DNA from: Hydrogenedens sp964549105
GTDB lineage: Bacteria; Hydrogenedentota; Hydrogenedentia; Hydrogenedentales; Hydrogenedentaceae
Assembly: GCA_964549105.1 (NCBI GenBank)
Contig: CAZJTZ010000011.1
Coordinates: forward strand, 1 to 64,000
Direction: 5' to 3'
DNA: 64,000 bases
How positions within the stretch are numbered: position 1 is the stretch's first letter; the number at the start of each line of letters is the position of its first letter. This document shows positions 26,141 to 35,654 of the stretch, piece after piece. Made by a program: the position numbers and the translations under genes. The notes below the pieces were generated by a model. It saw only the letters and a list, made by a program, of their open reading frames with translations, made no database searches and was not told the origin of the DNA.

Positions 26141-27541
26141 ATGAAAGAAGGAAATATAGTAAAAATTAGTGGTCCCGTAGTTGATGTGCGTTTTGAAGAA
26201 GGGGATTTACCACCTATTTATACAGCATTGGAAATACGAACAGAAGAGGAACAAAGGGTTATTCTGGAAGTTATGCAACATCTTGGGGATAATATTGTTC
26301 GAACTGTTGCTATGCAAAGCACAGATGGGTTATATCGGGGTATGAAGGCCACGGATTTAGAAAGGCACATTAGTGCTCCTGTGGGAAAAGAAGTGCTGGG
26401 AAGAATTTTAAATGTTATTGGAGAACCTGTGGATGAACAGGGTCCCTTAACGGTTTCTGATTATTGGTCCATACACCGTAAAGCACCTGAATACCGCGAT
26501 ATTAATCCTAAAATGGAAATTTTTGAGACAGGAATTAAAGTTATTGATTTATTAGCACCTTTTCCAAAGGGAGGTAAAATAGGTCTTTTTGGTGGTGCAG
26601 GGGTTGGGAAAACGGTTTTGATAATGGAACTAATACGAAATGTTGCTATAAAACATGGTGGCGTTTCTGTATTTGGTGGTGTTGGAGAACGGACACGCGA
26701 AGGAAATGACTTGTGGTTAGAAATGCAGCGTTCAGGGGTGCTTAATAAGACAGCGTTAATCTTTGGACAAATGACTGAACCACCTGGGGCAAGGGCAAGG
26801 GTTGCTTTAACGGCTCTTACCATTGCGGAATATTTTCGGGACACAGAACAGCAAGATGTGCTTTTGTTTATAGACAATATTTTCCGTTTTACGCAAGCAG
26901 GCTCGGAGGTATCTGCTTTATTGGGCAGAATGCCAAGCACAGTAGGCTATCAACCCACCTTAGCAACAGAGATGGGAGAACTTCAAGAGAGAATCGTTTC
27001 TACTACAAGGGGTTCAATCACTTCTGTTCAGGCGGTATATGTTCCTGCCGATGACCTTACTGACCCTGCTCCTGCCAATACCTTTACACACTTAGACGCT
27101 ACCATTGTTCTATCCCGTAAAATTGTAGAAATGGGGATTTATCCTGCCGTAGACCCATTAGATTCTACAAGTCGGCTATTAGACCTACGATATATAACAG
27201 AATCCCATTACAAAATTGCCCGCGAAGTCCAACAAATTTTACAACGATATAAAGATTTGGAAGATATCATCGCTATATTGGGGATGGAGGAACTTTCTGA
27301 GGACGACAAACAAATTGTAAATCGTGCTCGCAGGATTCAACGATTCTTTTCACAGCCCAATTTCGTTGCAGAAGAATTCACAGGGGTGCCAGGAAAATAT
27401 GTAACAGTAGAAGAGACTATTGAAAGTTTTTCTGAACTACTATCCGGGAAGTATGACCATTATCCTGAATCTGCTTTTCTCTATTGTGGAACGATTGAGG
27501 ATGTTAAAGAAAAGGCGAAACAAATGGGAGCCCATGTATGA
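26141..27541 (+). CDS. atpD: F1Fo ATP synthase subunit beta (catalytic)
   Basis: Catalytic subunit of F1. The Walker A GGAGVGKT is at 151-158, GERTREGNDLW carries the catalytic glutamate, LLFIDNIFRFTQAGSEVSALLGRMPS follows, and the DELSEED-like lever reads EELSEDD. The length of 466 aa is standard, with all catalytic residues present. The stop overlaps atpC by 4 bases. Confidence 0.97.
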   Translation: MKEGNIVKISGPVVDVRFEEGDLPPIYTALEIRTEEEQRVILEVMQHLGDNIVRTVAMQSTDGLYRGMKATDLERHISAPVGKEVLGRILNVIGEPVDEQGPLTVSDYWSIHRKAPEYRDINPKMEIFETGIKVIDLLAPFPKGGKIGLFGGAGVGKTVLIMELIRNVAIKHGGVSVFGGVGERTREGNDLWLEMQRSGVLNKTALIFGQMTEPPGARARVALTALTIAEYFRDTEQQDVLLFIDNIFRFTQAGSEVSALLGRMPSTVGYQPTLATEMGELQERIVSTTRGSITSVQAVYVPADDLTDPAPANTFTHLDATIVLSRKIVEMGIYPAVDPLDSTSRLLDLRYITESHYKIAREVQQILQRYKDLEDIIAILGMEELSEDDKQIVNRARRIQRFFSQPNFVAEEFTGVPGKYVTVEETIESFSELLSGKYDHYPESAFLYCGTIEDVKEKAKQMGAHV

Positions 27542-27954
27542 GCAAACGCAAGTTTTTATTTGAACTTTTTGCCCTAAATATGGAAACTATTAGTTTAGAA
27601 GCCATTTCCATATCGTTGCCTATCAAATATGGTGTAATTACAGCATTGCCGGGGCATACACCGCTGATAACCTCTCTGGAAATTGGTATTGTTTCAATTA
27701 AGCAGGAGGATGGGGAAAGAAAATTAATTGCGGTTATGGGTGGAATTGCACAAATTACACAAAATAAGGTTGAGATATATACCAATGCTTATGAGGAGGG
27801 GATTATTCCAGAGGGTAAAGAGGATTTTAGTGAATGGAATAAAGAAATAACTTATGAAAAGAAACGAGATGAGGAGAAAATTAGGATTTACCTGCTCAGA
27901 ACTATAAAGAAGTGGAAACAATCCCATCAAATAGGCAGTATAACAAGTTCATGA
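27538..27954 (+). CDS. atpC: F1Fo ATP synthase subunit epsilon
   Basis: Regulatory subunit at the foot of the rotor. It is 138 aa, with the beta-sandwich PGHTPLITSLEIGIV motif and VMGGIAQITQNKVEIYTN, then a helical C-terminal hairpin of about 45 residues. It starts in the atpD stop (ATGA) and its own stop overlaps the next start (ATGA at 27951), so the methyltransferase gene is probably read from the same message. Confidence 0.9.
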   Translation: MSKRKFLFELFALNMETISLEAISISLPIKYGVITALPGHTPLITSLEIGIVSIKQEDGERKLIAVMGGIAQITQNKVEIYTNAYEEGIIPEGKEDFSEWNKEITYEKKRDEEKIRIYLLRTIKKWKQSHQIGSITSS

Positions 27955-29081
27955 ATAAAGCAATTCCTATCATTCATATTCAGGAAAATGAAGAAAGACG
28001 ATTACTTCGGGGTCATTTCTGGATTTTCAAAGATGAAGTTTCAACTAAAGACGCTTATGGAGATGGGGAAGTTATAGATGTTTATAATACAAAAGGGCGA
28101 TTCATATGCAGGGGATTTGTGCAATCTGGGGAAGGTATTTTTGCACGAGTGCTCAGTTTTCACCAGGAGGAAGTAGATAAAGATTTTTTTATAAAGCGGT
28201 TAAAAACAGCCTTAGAACTGAGAGAACTGTTATTTAAGGGTTCTAATGCGTATCGCTGGGTGCATGCAGAAAGTGATGGTTTGCCGGGGTTGATTATTGA
28301 TAGATACCAGTCACTAGTAGTGGTAAATTCAGAATGTAAATTTTATACTCGATATGAAAATTTACTAATTGAGGCTATAAGTAGTTTTGATGGTGTTAAA
28401 GACATTTATTTTAAATCATCTGAAACTTCACCAAAGGATATACCTGATGAGGTTCATTGTAATATTAACAACCTTCAATTTGTTATACCCATAAAAAATG
28501 CACAAAAAACAGGACTTTTCTTTGACCAGAGGTTGAATTATGTATACTCGCAGAAATACATGGCAGAGGCAAATGTTCTTGATGGCTTTTGCTATATAGG
28601 ACTATGGAGTTGTCATGCAATCCAGGCAGGGGCAAAACATGTAACAGGAATAGACTCTTCTCATGAAGCGATAACAATAGCCAGGAAGAATCTTGAACTC
28701 AATGGCTATTCTGAATTAGCCGATTTTTACGATGCGGAAATTGAAAAATATCTGGATAATAGCGATGAATATGATGTGATTATTTTAGACCCCCCTGCTT
28801 ATGTGAAGAAAAAGAAAGATTTTAAGAAAGCATTTTTGAAATATCAACGGCTTAATTCTATGGCTATGCAACATATTAAAAAAGGGGGATTTTTAATCAC
28901 CTGTTCTTGTTCCCACTTTATTTCGCCTTCTGACTTTAGAGAGATTATAAAAAGGTCTGCTCGAAATGCATCGAAGAAAATTAGATTATTAGAATTCCAC
29001 GGTGCGGCACCAGACCATCCTGAATTACTGATAATGCCTGAACTTTCTTACCTTAAATGTGCAATATTTCAGGTCTTTTGA
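27951..29081 (+). CDS. class I rRNA methyltransferase of the RlmI type (PUA + SAM domain)
   Basis: Likely methylates a cytosine in 23S rRNA. An N-terminal PUA-like domain (RRLLRGHFWIFKDEV) and a central DQRLN-containing segment (KTGLFFDQRLNY) precede the Rossmann domain, with VLDGFCYIGLW as motif I and LDPPAYVKKKK as motif IV. A CSCSH motif follows. I start at the ATG at 27951, which forms ATGA with the atpC stop. An in-frame GTG at 27912 would add 13 residues of atpC-overlapping sequence with no domain support. The 3' end overlaps the convergent CDF gene by 13 bp. Confidence 0.87.
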   Translation: MNKAIPIIHIQENEERRLLRGHFWIFKDEVSTKDAYGDGEVIDVYNTKGRFICRGFVQSGEGIFARVLSFHQEEVDKDFFIKRLKTALELRELLFKGSNAYRWVHAESDGLPGLIIDRYQSLVVVNSECKFYTRYENLLIEAISSFDGVKDIYFKSSETSPKDIPDEVHCNINNLQFVIPIKNAQKTGLFFDQRLNYVYSQKYMAEANVLDGFCYIGLWSCHAIQAGAKHVTGIDSSHEAITIARKNLELNGYSELADFYDAEIEKYLDNSDEYDVIILDPPAYVKKKKDFKKAFLKYQRLNSMAMQHIKKGGFLITCSCSHFISPSDFREIIKRSARNASKKIRLLEFHGAAPDHPELLIMPELSYLKCAIFQVF

Positions 29082-30046
29082 TTTAAGATTTCTTCCTTCC
29101 GTTTTTCTGATGGCGGTCCTTCAGGTTCAATATGCACGAGAACATCTACAACATTATCTCCATCTTTTAAGAGTGCTCGCTTTACTTTGCCCGCAATGAT
29201 ATGACCGTCATAAACAGACATGCTTGGTTCAACCCGAACATGTAAATCAATTGCAATTCCTCCACCGATAGAACGACTTCTAACTGCATGCACACTTTTT
29301 ACACCTTCAATTGATAATGCTATTTTATCAAGTTTTTCTATTTCTTCCGGACTTACACCATGGTCTATTAATGAATTCAGCATAGGAAAAGTTAACTGAT
29401 AGGCTGTATAAATAATAAAACTACTTACGACTAATGCGCCAATCGGGTCTAACAAACTATATGCTGGGTTAATGCTTATTCCTATACCTGCAATTATAAC
29501 CGGAATAGAGCTTAAACTATCAGAACGATGATGCCAAGCATTAGCAATAACCGCAGTGGAATGAACTTTATTGCCTATACGCACAGAGTATCGGTATAAC
29601 CATTCTTTGGAAATAACCGAAAATAGTGCAACAATTATCATAGGTGTCGAATAGATAATTTCTTTTTTTTCTTGCATAAGAGAATTTATAGACTGTATCC
29701 CCAGATAAAAACCTACAATACCTAATACTATCCCGATAAAGACTGTTACGAGAGTTTCAATTCTTCCATGCCCGTAAGGATGGTCTTTATCAGCGGGTGC
29801 TCTCCAATATCGTTCTCCAACAATTACAGCAACATCTGTAACCAGGTCAGAAAGACTATGAATACCATCAGCGATAAGGGATTGACTATGTATAAAAAAA
29901 CCGACCACTATTTTTAGTCCCACAAGAAGTATGTTAAAAAATGCACCTATCAGGGTTACTTTTAATATTCCCTTATGCTTCTGACAACTCTTCTCATCTA
30001 CTCCCTGAGTAAGTCCATCAATTCTCTCTACTTTATTCTCTGTCAT
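29069..30046 (-). CDS. cation diffusion facilitator metal transporter
   Basis: A 325-aa inner-membrane divalent cation exporter (Zn, Fe, Mn or Co; not resolved). Six membrane helices span about 30-220. The helix-2 metal site D60/D67 lies in ADGIHSLSD with a following VTD, the DHPYGHGRIETL loop is present, and the helix-5 site reads NAWHHRSDSLSS. A C-terminal cytoplasmic ferredoxin-like domain (HAVRSRSIGGGIAIDLHVRVEP) follows. It is a single gene, divergent from the subtilase and tail-to-tail with the methyltransferase. Confidence 0.92.
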   Translation of the reverse strand: MTENKVERIDGLTQGVDEKSCQKHKGILKVTLIGAFFNILLVGLKIVVGFFIHSQSLIADGIHSLSDLVTDVAVIVGERYWRAPADKDHPYGHGRIETLVTVFIGIVLGIVGFYLGIQSINSLMQEKKEIIYSTPMIIVALFSVISKEWLYRYSVRIGNKVHSTAVIANAWHHRSDSLSSIPVIIAGIGISINPAYSLLDPIGALVVSSFIIYTAYQLTFPMLNSLIDHGVSPEEIEKLDKIALSIEGVKSVHAVRSRSIGGGIAIDLHVRVEPSMSVYDGHIIAGKVKRALLKDGDNVVDVLVHIEPEGPPSEKRKEEILNQKT

Positions 30047-30200
30047 TGTGTCTATTCCCCTTAATTGTTTTGTTTAACAAAAACCTCTTTTTTATATTTA
30101 TACAAATGTCACCTTATTTCATTTCATCTACCTTAATCCCCTATAATTAATAAAAAATTCTTTAAATGTTTTAAAAACTTCATTCTATCATTATAATTAT

Positions 30201-33200
30201 ATGATTTCAAAATTTAAAATTAATATTTATCTATATCTATTCTTTTCACTACTAAATTCAATCACTGCGGTTTCAGAGGAAGGTATTTCTGTAATTATTG
30301 AATTAAAGACTTCACCAGGAGTTGAGTTTTATTCAGAAATTGAAAATGTGAAAATATCTTCATCCGAAAAATCGCAAAGGTTAAAAAAGCATATAGAAAA
30401 TGTAAAAAAGGAACAAGATTTATTTTTAGATAAACTTTTAAAAGAAAAAAGTCATTCTAATAATATTCTTTTTCAGGTTCAAAAGGTCTTTAATGGTGTA
30501 GGCTTATGTATTGATTATGAGACTATTAGACAAATAGAGTCAGAGCCAGAAGTGAAATCCGTGCTTCCATTAGCATGTGTGAGTATTAATTTGTCATATA
30601 GCGTTCCATTTGTAGGTGCTTCTTATGTTTGGGGAAAATATAAAGCGACAGGAAATGGTGTAAAGGTAGGTATAATTGATACAGGTATTGATTATATTCA
30701 TAAGGATTTTGGTGGTTCAGGAGCAGATGTAGATTACTCCAATAATGACCATACTGTAATTGGAGATGTTCCATTTCCAACCACGAAAATTATGGGTGGT
30801 TATGATTTTGCAGGTGAAGATTATGACCCTGAGGTCTATGGTAAAAATGTCCCTGTTCCAGACGCAGACCCCTTTGACCAGCAAGGACATGGCACTCATG
30901 TGGCAGGGATTATTGGTGGATATGGAGTATTGAACAGTGGAGCTACTTATACTTTTGAATATACCCAGCAATTAATGAGTATCCCCTTCTTTGTCAATCC
31001 GGGAGTTGCTCCCAAAACAGAATTATATGCCTTAAAAATATTTTCAACTGCTCCAAAAAGTGAGATTTTAATTCCTGCTATTGAGTGGGCAATTGACCCA
31101 AATCAAGATGGCGACTTTTCAGACCATCTGGATATACTTAACCTGTCGTTAGGTGAAGATTTTGGTTTTGCCAATAGCCCTGAAGCGATTTCATGCAATA
31201 ATGCTTCAAAGGTTGGAACATTAGTGGTTGTTTCTGCTGGTAATAGAGGGGATGGCTTCTTTTCTCTTGGAACACCTGCCTCTGCGGAAAGTGTTATCGC
31301 TGTCGGTGCGTGTGAAGATGCAGACCCTACTTTAACAGGTGGAATTCCTTCTCGAACTGCTTATTTTTCTTCACGGGGACCAACAATATACTCCACAGGA
31401 AAGGTTATGTTAAAACCGGATATATCTGCGCCCGGTGTTCATATTCGTTCTGCAAATTTAGGGTCAAACCCAATTAATAGTGTTCGTGCAGGGACATCTA
31501 TGTCTGCACCACATATCACTGGACTTGCTGCTTTATTAAAGGAAATTAAACCCGATTTGTCTCCACAAAATATAAAAGCAATTCTTATGAATAATGCTGT
31601 ATATAGCAATTTTCTTGTCAAAAATAGTGAGATTATTACTTCACCACCTCAGGTAGCAGGTATAGGAAGAAATGATTTTTCTAATAGTATGATAATGGAC
31701 TTCTTTTTCTATGACAGGGATAATCCTGATGCCGTGTCTATTAGTTTCAATACACAAGAGGTGATAGAACCTACAATGGAGGAAAGATGGGTCCGCATTG
31801 AGAATCGTTCTAATCAGACCAAAACCTTTGAATTAACCTTCACCCCCACCTCAACGGTTTCTGGTGTAAACATTGAACTTCCACAAATGATTACATCACC
31901 GATAATTTCAAACAGTTTTGCAGATTTACCTGTAATACTTAATATTGAACCGCTTCAATTAAAACATGACAAAGACCCTTCGGTTGATTTTCGATACAAT
32001 GACCCAAATCGTTCCTGGCTCAGTGAATTTAGTGGGATATTGTCGTTAAGAGATACAAGCACTGACGCATATTTATATATTTCGTTATATGCACAACCTC
32101 AGCCTGTCTCTGACCTTTCTTTATATCCTGCTTATCTGGATTTATCAAGTTCAAATACGGAGTCTTTAACAGTGGAGGGAAAAGAACTATATACAGGTGA
32201 AAATTTCCCTTATGACCTGGTTTCCTTTTTGTCTTTTTATGAGATGAGAGGAATAAGCAAAAAACAAAACAAATTATCGGAATATTTATCCTGTGCGGAC
32301 ATACAGTTTATAGGGATAACAGATAATTTGCCATATTTAACCAATAGTGAAGATATAGAGAATTCAACTATTTATTTTTTAGTTTCGGTCTATAATACAT
32401 GGAGTTCACCAAGTCAAGTATGTTTTACATTCTATATTGATGCGAACAATGATGGTAGAACAGATTATGCCCTCTATAATGGCACTACTTATTCTGGAAA
32501 CATACCCCCTCCTTCTTCTGATGTTTTTGTCTCTATTTTGTCAGATTTATCAAGTGAAACAAAGGTGCAATACCCTTTAAATTTTTTTCCGAGTTCCGAA
32601 TATGATGTAAACTTGTTTAAGTCAAATTGTATGGTTCTTGCTGTTAAGGCAAACGACTTAAAACTTAAAGACGACAACTGCACTATAGGATTCTTTTGTG
32701 AATCTAAATTTAATAAAGACATTCCTATCATCGTTGACCAGGTCCCAGAGCAAATTCCCACTCAACCCAAAAAAAGATTTATCTATAACTTAAAAGAAAA
32801 ATCTATACATATCGAATCTAATTCCTTATTAGATGTTTTCTCTTATGCTAAAAATAATTCATCAATTACGGTTGCTATTAACAAAGAAAACTATTTTAAT
32901 TACAATACTTATGGATTAATTTCATTTATTACACATAATCCAAGAGGGAAGAAGGTTCAATTTTTCCCTATAATTACATCGGGGGACACAGATAGGGATG
33001 GAATTTCAGATATTATAGAAGGTATAGATGACTTTGATGGTGATGGCATTCCTAATCTTTTAGACCTTGACAGTGATAATGATGGAATCTCTGATAGTGT
33101 AGAAGGGGTAGGGGATAGAAACAATAATGGAATCCCAGACTTTATAGACTTAGAACCCGTATTGGAAGAAGGGGTATTGGAAGGGACAGAAGAAGGTGAG

Positions 33201-33791
33201 ATACCTATTGAAGGGATACATGAAGGTTTGAATGAAGGTAGTGTGGAAGGAGAAGGGGCATCAGAGGGCACAGAAGAAGGAATTTTGGAAGGAAATATCG
33301 AGGGCGAGATACCCACAGAGGGGACTTATGAAGGTTTGAGTGAAGGTAGTAATGAAGGTGAAGTAAAAGAGGGGGAAGACAAACCTGAGGGTATAGAGGA
33401 AGGGATTAATGAAGGAGATAATGAGGAGGGGGAATCCCTTTTTGAAATACCTCAACCGCCTATTAATGTAATTGCGTCAGATGGGGAATATTCTGATTAT
33501 GTTCTGATAACCTGGGGCATGAACAATCCTTCTGGAAAAGTTTATGAATATGAGGTTCTTCGTAATAAAGAATATGATTGCGATACGGCATTATCCATGG
33601 GGCAAACGACTCTTCCCTATTTCTATGATTCCACTGCTAAACCGCCTATAACAAAAAACTTTTTTTCTTGCACAGGAATAAAAACTCCTGTTATCTATTT
33701 CTACTGGGTTCGTGTCAGGGAAAAGAAAGGGGCAAATTTTAGCAACTGGTCAATTTGTAGTTATCCAGATAGAGGTTGGCGCGGAGAATAA
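30201..33791 (+). CDS. secreted subtilisin-like serine protease with EG-rich tract
   Basis: A 1196-aa exported S8 protease. It has a signal peptide at 1-23 and an inhibitor-like propeptide to about 130. The triad D160 (GIIDTGID), H230 (GHGTHVAG) and S433 (GTSMSAPH) is complete, with oxyanion N348 (SAGN). Beta-sandwich regions follow to about 920. At about 928-980 there are calcium-binding DxDxDG-type repeats (DTDRDGISD, DFDGDGIPN, DSDNDGISD). Then come a Glu-Gly tract of about 90 residues and a C-terminal fibronectin III-like module (about 1095-1190). No ribosome site precedes the ATG, but the signal peptide fixes the start. It is likely surface-bound or released to digest protein. Confidence 0.9.
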   Translation: MISKFKINIYLYLFFSLLNSITAVSEEGISVIIELKTSPGVEFYSEIENVKISSSEKSQRLKKHIENVKKEQDLFLDKLLKEKSHSNNILFQVQKVFNGVGLCIDYETIRQIESEPEVKSVLPLACVSINLSYSVPFVGASYVWGKYKATGNGVKVGIIDTGIDYIHKDFGGSGADVDYSNNDHTVIGDVPFPTTKIMGGYDFAGEDYDPEVYGKNVPVPDADPFDQQGHGTHVAGIIGGYGVLNSGATYTFEYTQQLMSIPFFVNPGVAPKTELYALKIFSTAPKSEILIPAIEWAIDPNQDGDFSDHLDILNLSLGEDFGFANSPEAISCNNASKVGTLVVVSAGNRGDGFFSLGTPASAESVIAVGACEDADPTLTGGIPSRTAYFSSRGPTIYSTGKVMLKPDISAPGVHIRSANLGSNPINSVRAGTSMSAPHITGLAALLKEIKPDLSPQNIKAILMNNAVYSNFLVKNSEIITSPPQVAGIGRNDFSNSMIMDFFFYDRDNPDAVSISFNTQEVIEPTMEERWVRIENRSNQTKTFELTFTPTSTVSGVNIELPQMITSPIISNSFADLPVILNIEPLQLKHDKDPSVDFRYNDPNRSWLSEFSGILSLRDTSTDAYLYISLYAQPQPVSDLSLYPAYLDLSSSNTESLTVEGKELYTGENFPYDLVSFLSFYEMRGISKKQNKLSEYLSCADIQFIGITDNLPYLTNSEDIENSTIYFLVSVYNTWSSPSQVCFTFYIDANNDGRTDYALYNGTTYSGNIPPPSSDVFVSILSDLSSETKVQYPLNFFPSSEYDVNLFKSNCMVLAVKANDLKLKDDNCTIGFFCESKFNKDIPIIVDQVPEQIPTQPKKRFIYNLKEKSIHIESNSLLDVFSYAKNNSSITVAINKENYFNYNTYGLISFITHNPRGKKVQFFPIITSGDTDRDGISDIIEGIDDFDGDGIPNLLDLDSDNDGISDSVEGVGDRNNNGIPDFIDLEPVLEEGVLEGTEEGEIPIEGIHEGLNEGSVEGEGASEGTEEGILEGNIEGEIPTEGTYEGLSEGSNEGEVKEGEDKPEGIEEGINEGDNEEGESLFEIPQPPINVIASDGEYSDYVLITWGMNNPSGKVYEYEVLRNKEYDCDTALSMGQTTLPYFYDSTAKPPITKNFFSCTGIKTPVIYFYWVRVREKKGANFSNWSICSYPDRGWRGE
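33164..33437 (+). repeat. Glu-Gly (xEG) coding repeat within the subtilase
   Basis: A degenerate coding repeat in which EG recurs every three to five residues (LEGTEEGEIPIEG, NEGSVEGEGASEG, LEGNIEGEIPTEG). Two longer units of about 40 residues can be aligned: EGEIPIEGIHEGLNEGS and EGEIPTEGTYEGLSEGS. It links the calcium-binding repeats to the C-terminal module and is probably an extended acidic spacer. Confidence 0.85.
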
Positions 33792-33794
33792 TAA

Positions 33795-35078
33795 TTAATC
33801 TATATAACCCATGGAACGCAGAACTTCTAAATCTTCATTGGATAATTTGTCGTCGTTTCTATGTTTTAGAACAGGTGTAGTTTTTGACCATTTACTTATT
33901 AGTTTTTGAAGTTCTAAAACTTTATCTGGATATTTACTTGATACATTTTTTTCCTCTTTTGGGTCGTCAAAGATGTTATAAAGTTCTCTCTTCTTCCCCT
34001 TTACAATTAATTTCCATTTGCCCATAATAGCGGATTGCATGACTGGACCCGACTTTTTCATTAACAAGCGTATGATAGGTATTTTGGGGACAGCACCACC
34101 GTATGTTTCTATTACCCTGATTCTATTGTCAGGAACATGTTCATTTAGAACATCCAACCCTAACATATCCCTGTCCTTCTGGATATTTGCTATACCTAAT
34201 ATTGTCGGTCCTATATCTATCCCCCTAACAGGAATATTTGTTCGGTTTGATTTTACCCCTTGAGAGACAATGATAAAAGGTATCCTGACTTCATTTTGAT
34301 AAAGTTTCCTCCCATGTCCAAGATAATTATGTTCGTATAAACTCTCGCCGTGGTCAGCCACAAATACTATTGAGGTGTTTTCTGGTAGGTGTTGAAGCAA
34401 AATACTGATTTGTTCATCAGTAAATCTTACTTCCGAATCATAATTTATAATCTTTGTTATTCGTTTATCCTCTTTTGGCTGTTCAGTATGAAGGTTGTAA
34501 TCTTTACGAAAATGATATGGAGCATGAGGGTCCGAATAATGAATCCAACCAAAGAATGGTTTGCCTTTAGGTCTATTTTCAAGTGTATTTATGGCTCTTT
34601 TCGTCACTTCATCTGCTAAACGCTCTGATGAAAAAATACCCCATCTTTTTACATGAAAATCATCGTCGTAAATATCAAAGCCTTTATGTAAACCGCTTAA
34701 CTTTGACTTTAATGTCCAATTGCTCTGAATGCAAAAAGTAAAATAGCCATTCTCTTTTAATATTTCAGGAACAGTTGTTCTTTTTTTCGATATTCCCAAT
34801 CCATTTTTGGTTACACCAATGGTTCGAGGGCATTGTGAAGTCAACATAGATGAGAAGGAAGGACATGTAAGGGGTACTTCCGCAACACAATTTTCAAAAA
34901 CCACCCCTTGTTGTGCAAGACTATCTATATTTGGCGATAAGGGAAGTTGATAGCCATAACAGGACAAATGGTCTGCACGGAGTGTATCTACGGTCAAGAA
35001 GAGTATATTGGGGGACGGTCCTGGTATATCACTACTATATATAAGTAAGATGAAACATATAAAAGTATAGAAATTCAT
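33795..35078 (-). CDS. sulfatase-like hydrolase without formylglycine cysteine
   Basis: A 427-aa alkaline-phosphatase-superfamily enzyme with an N-terminal signal or anchor. Metal-site D31 (TVDTLRADHL), DHGESLYEHNYLGHG and C-terminal WKLIVKGKKRELYNIFDDPKEEKN are sulfatase hallmarks. The nucleophile segment reads PLTCPSFSSML. The position that is Cys or Ser in CxPSR sulfatases is T71, with a Cys one residue later, so it is probably not matured by formylglycine and may act as a phosphohydrolase, phosphotransferase or Thr-type enzyme. It converges on the subtilase with a 3-bp gap and follows a lipoprotein gene. Confidence 0.8.
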   Translation of the reverse strand: MNFYTFICFILLIYSSDIPGPSPNILFLTVDTLRADHLSCYGYQLPLSPNIDSLAQQGVVFENCVAEVPLTCPSFSSMLTSQCPRTIGVTKNGLGISKKRTTVPEILKENGYFTFCIQSNWTLKSKLSGLHKGFDIYDDDFHVKRWGIFSSERLADEVTKRAINTLENRPKGKPFFGWIHYSDPHAPYHFRKDYNLHTEQPKEDKRITKIINYDSEVRFTDEQISILLQHLPENTSIVFVADHGESLYEHNYLGHGRKLYQNEVRIPFIIVSQGVKSNRTNIPVRGIDIGPTILGIANIQKDRDMLGLDVLNEHVPDNRIRVIETYGGAVPKIPIIRLLMKKSGPVMQSAIMGKWKLIVKGKKRELYNIFDDPKEEKNVSSKYPDKVLELQKLISKWSKTTPVLKHRNDDKLSNEDLEVLRSMGYID

Positions 35079-35094
35079 TCTTAAAAGAATATAT

Positions 35095-35532
35095 TCATTT
35101 TTTTATAATAATAGGAATTTCTATGTGTAGTGGGGTTATTTTTTTCTTACTTTCCCGTATTTTTACAGGTATCCCATCCTTATTATAAGCATCTATTCCA
35201 AGTGTAAATTCGCCAGGAACTGCTTCATCAGGAACATCAACTTTTAATATCCAGACACCATCGTTTGCTTTTTTATCTGGTTCTATCCCATCATCTCTTA
35301 ATTTCAGTTTAATTCTCGGGTCTTCTTTAACAACTCCTTCTACCTTCCGGACTACATGATGTTTGTCTTTAACAACTACTTGTATTACTGCAGAACTACC
35401 GGGATTCAGTTCCGAGGGTATAATTTCAGCATTTCTTATTCTGGGCTGTCCAGCAATTGTTCGGCAGGATGTTAAAGTAAAAAACAAAGAAATAATAATT
35501 ATTTCTAAAAATATCACTTTTTTATAATTCAC
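35095..35532 (-). CDS. lipoprotein with Ig-like domain
   Basis: A 145-aa lipoprotein: signal peptide with lipobox LTSC (C23), then one beta-sandwich domain. The RDDGIEPDKKANDGVW...VPGEFTLGIDAYNKDG pattern is that of bacterial Ig-like modules that follow export signals in many surface proteins. It lies 16 bp upstream of the sulfatase-like gene, so the two may share a transcript. Function unknown. Confidence 0.72.
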   Translation of the reverse strand: MNYKKVIFLEIIIISLFFTLTSCRTIAGQPRIRNAEIIPSELNPGSSAVIQVVVKDKHHVVRKVEGVVKEDPRIKLKLRDDGIEPDKKANDGVWILKVDVPDEAVPGEFTLGIDAYNKDGIPVKIRESKKKITPLHIEIPIIIKK

Positions 35533-35654
35533 TTTTTACTCCCTATAAAAATTTTTAATATTCAGGCGTAAGTTTTATAATATATAACCTTGATTATTAG
35601 ATTATATCAAAAGTATTTATATATTTATAAAAGTTTATTTTTTGGAGTAAAGTA

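Noticed and set aside
20156..29081. N-type (horizontally spread, Na-pumping) ATPase operon
   Set aside because: The gene order is the ordinary B-E-F-H-A-G-D-C, not the N-ATPase D-C-Q-R-B-E-F-A-G order, and a delta gene is present.
30192..30197. Perfect TATAAT just before the subtilase start
   Set aside because: It ends only 3 bases before the ATG and has no -35 box at a normal distance, so it would start transcription inside the gene.
32957..33316. Open frame on the minus strand opposite the EG tract, encoding a Pro/Ser-rich protein
   Set aside because: It is the mirror of the Glu-Gly coding repeat, with no ribosome site, and lies wholly inside a well-supported protease gene.
33164..33437. 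Regular spaced repeats that might be a CRISPR or tandem DNA array
   Set aside because: The repeat is at the protein level (EG every few codons), stays in frame within the subtilase and has no constant DNA unit with unique spacers.
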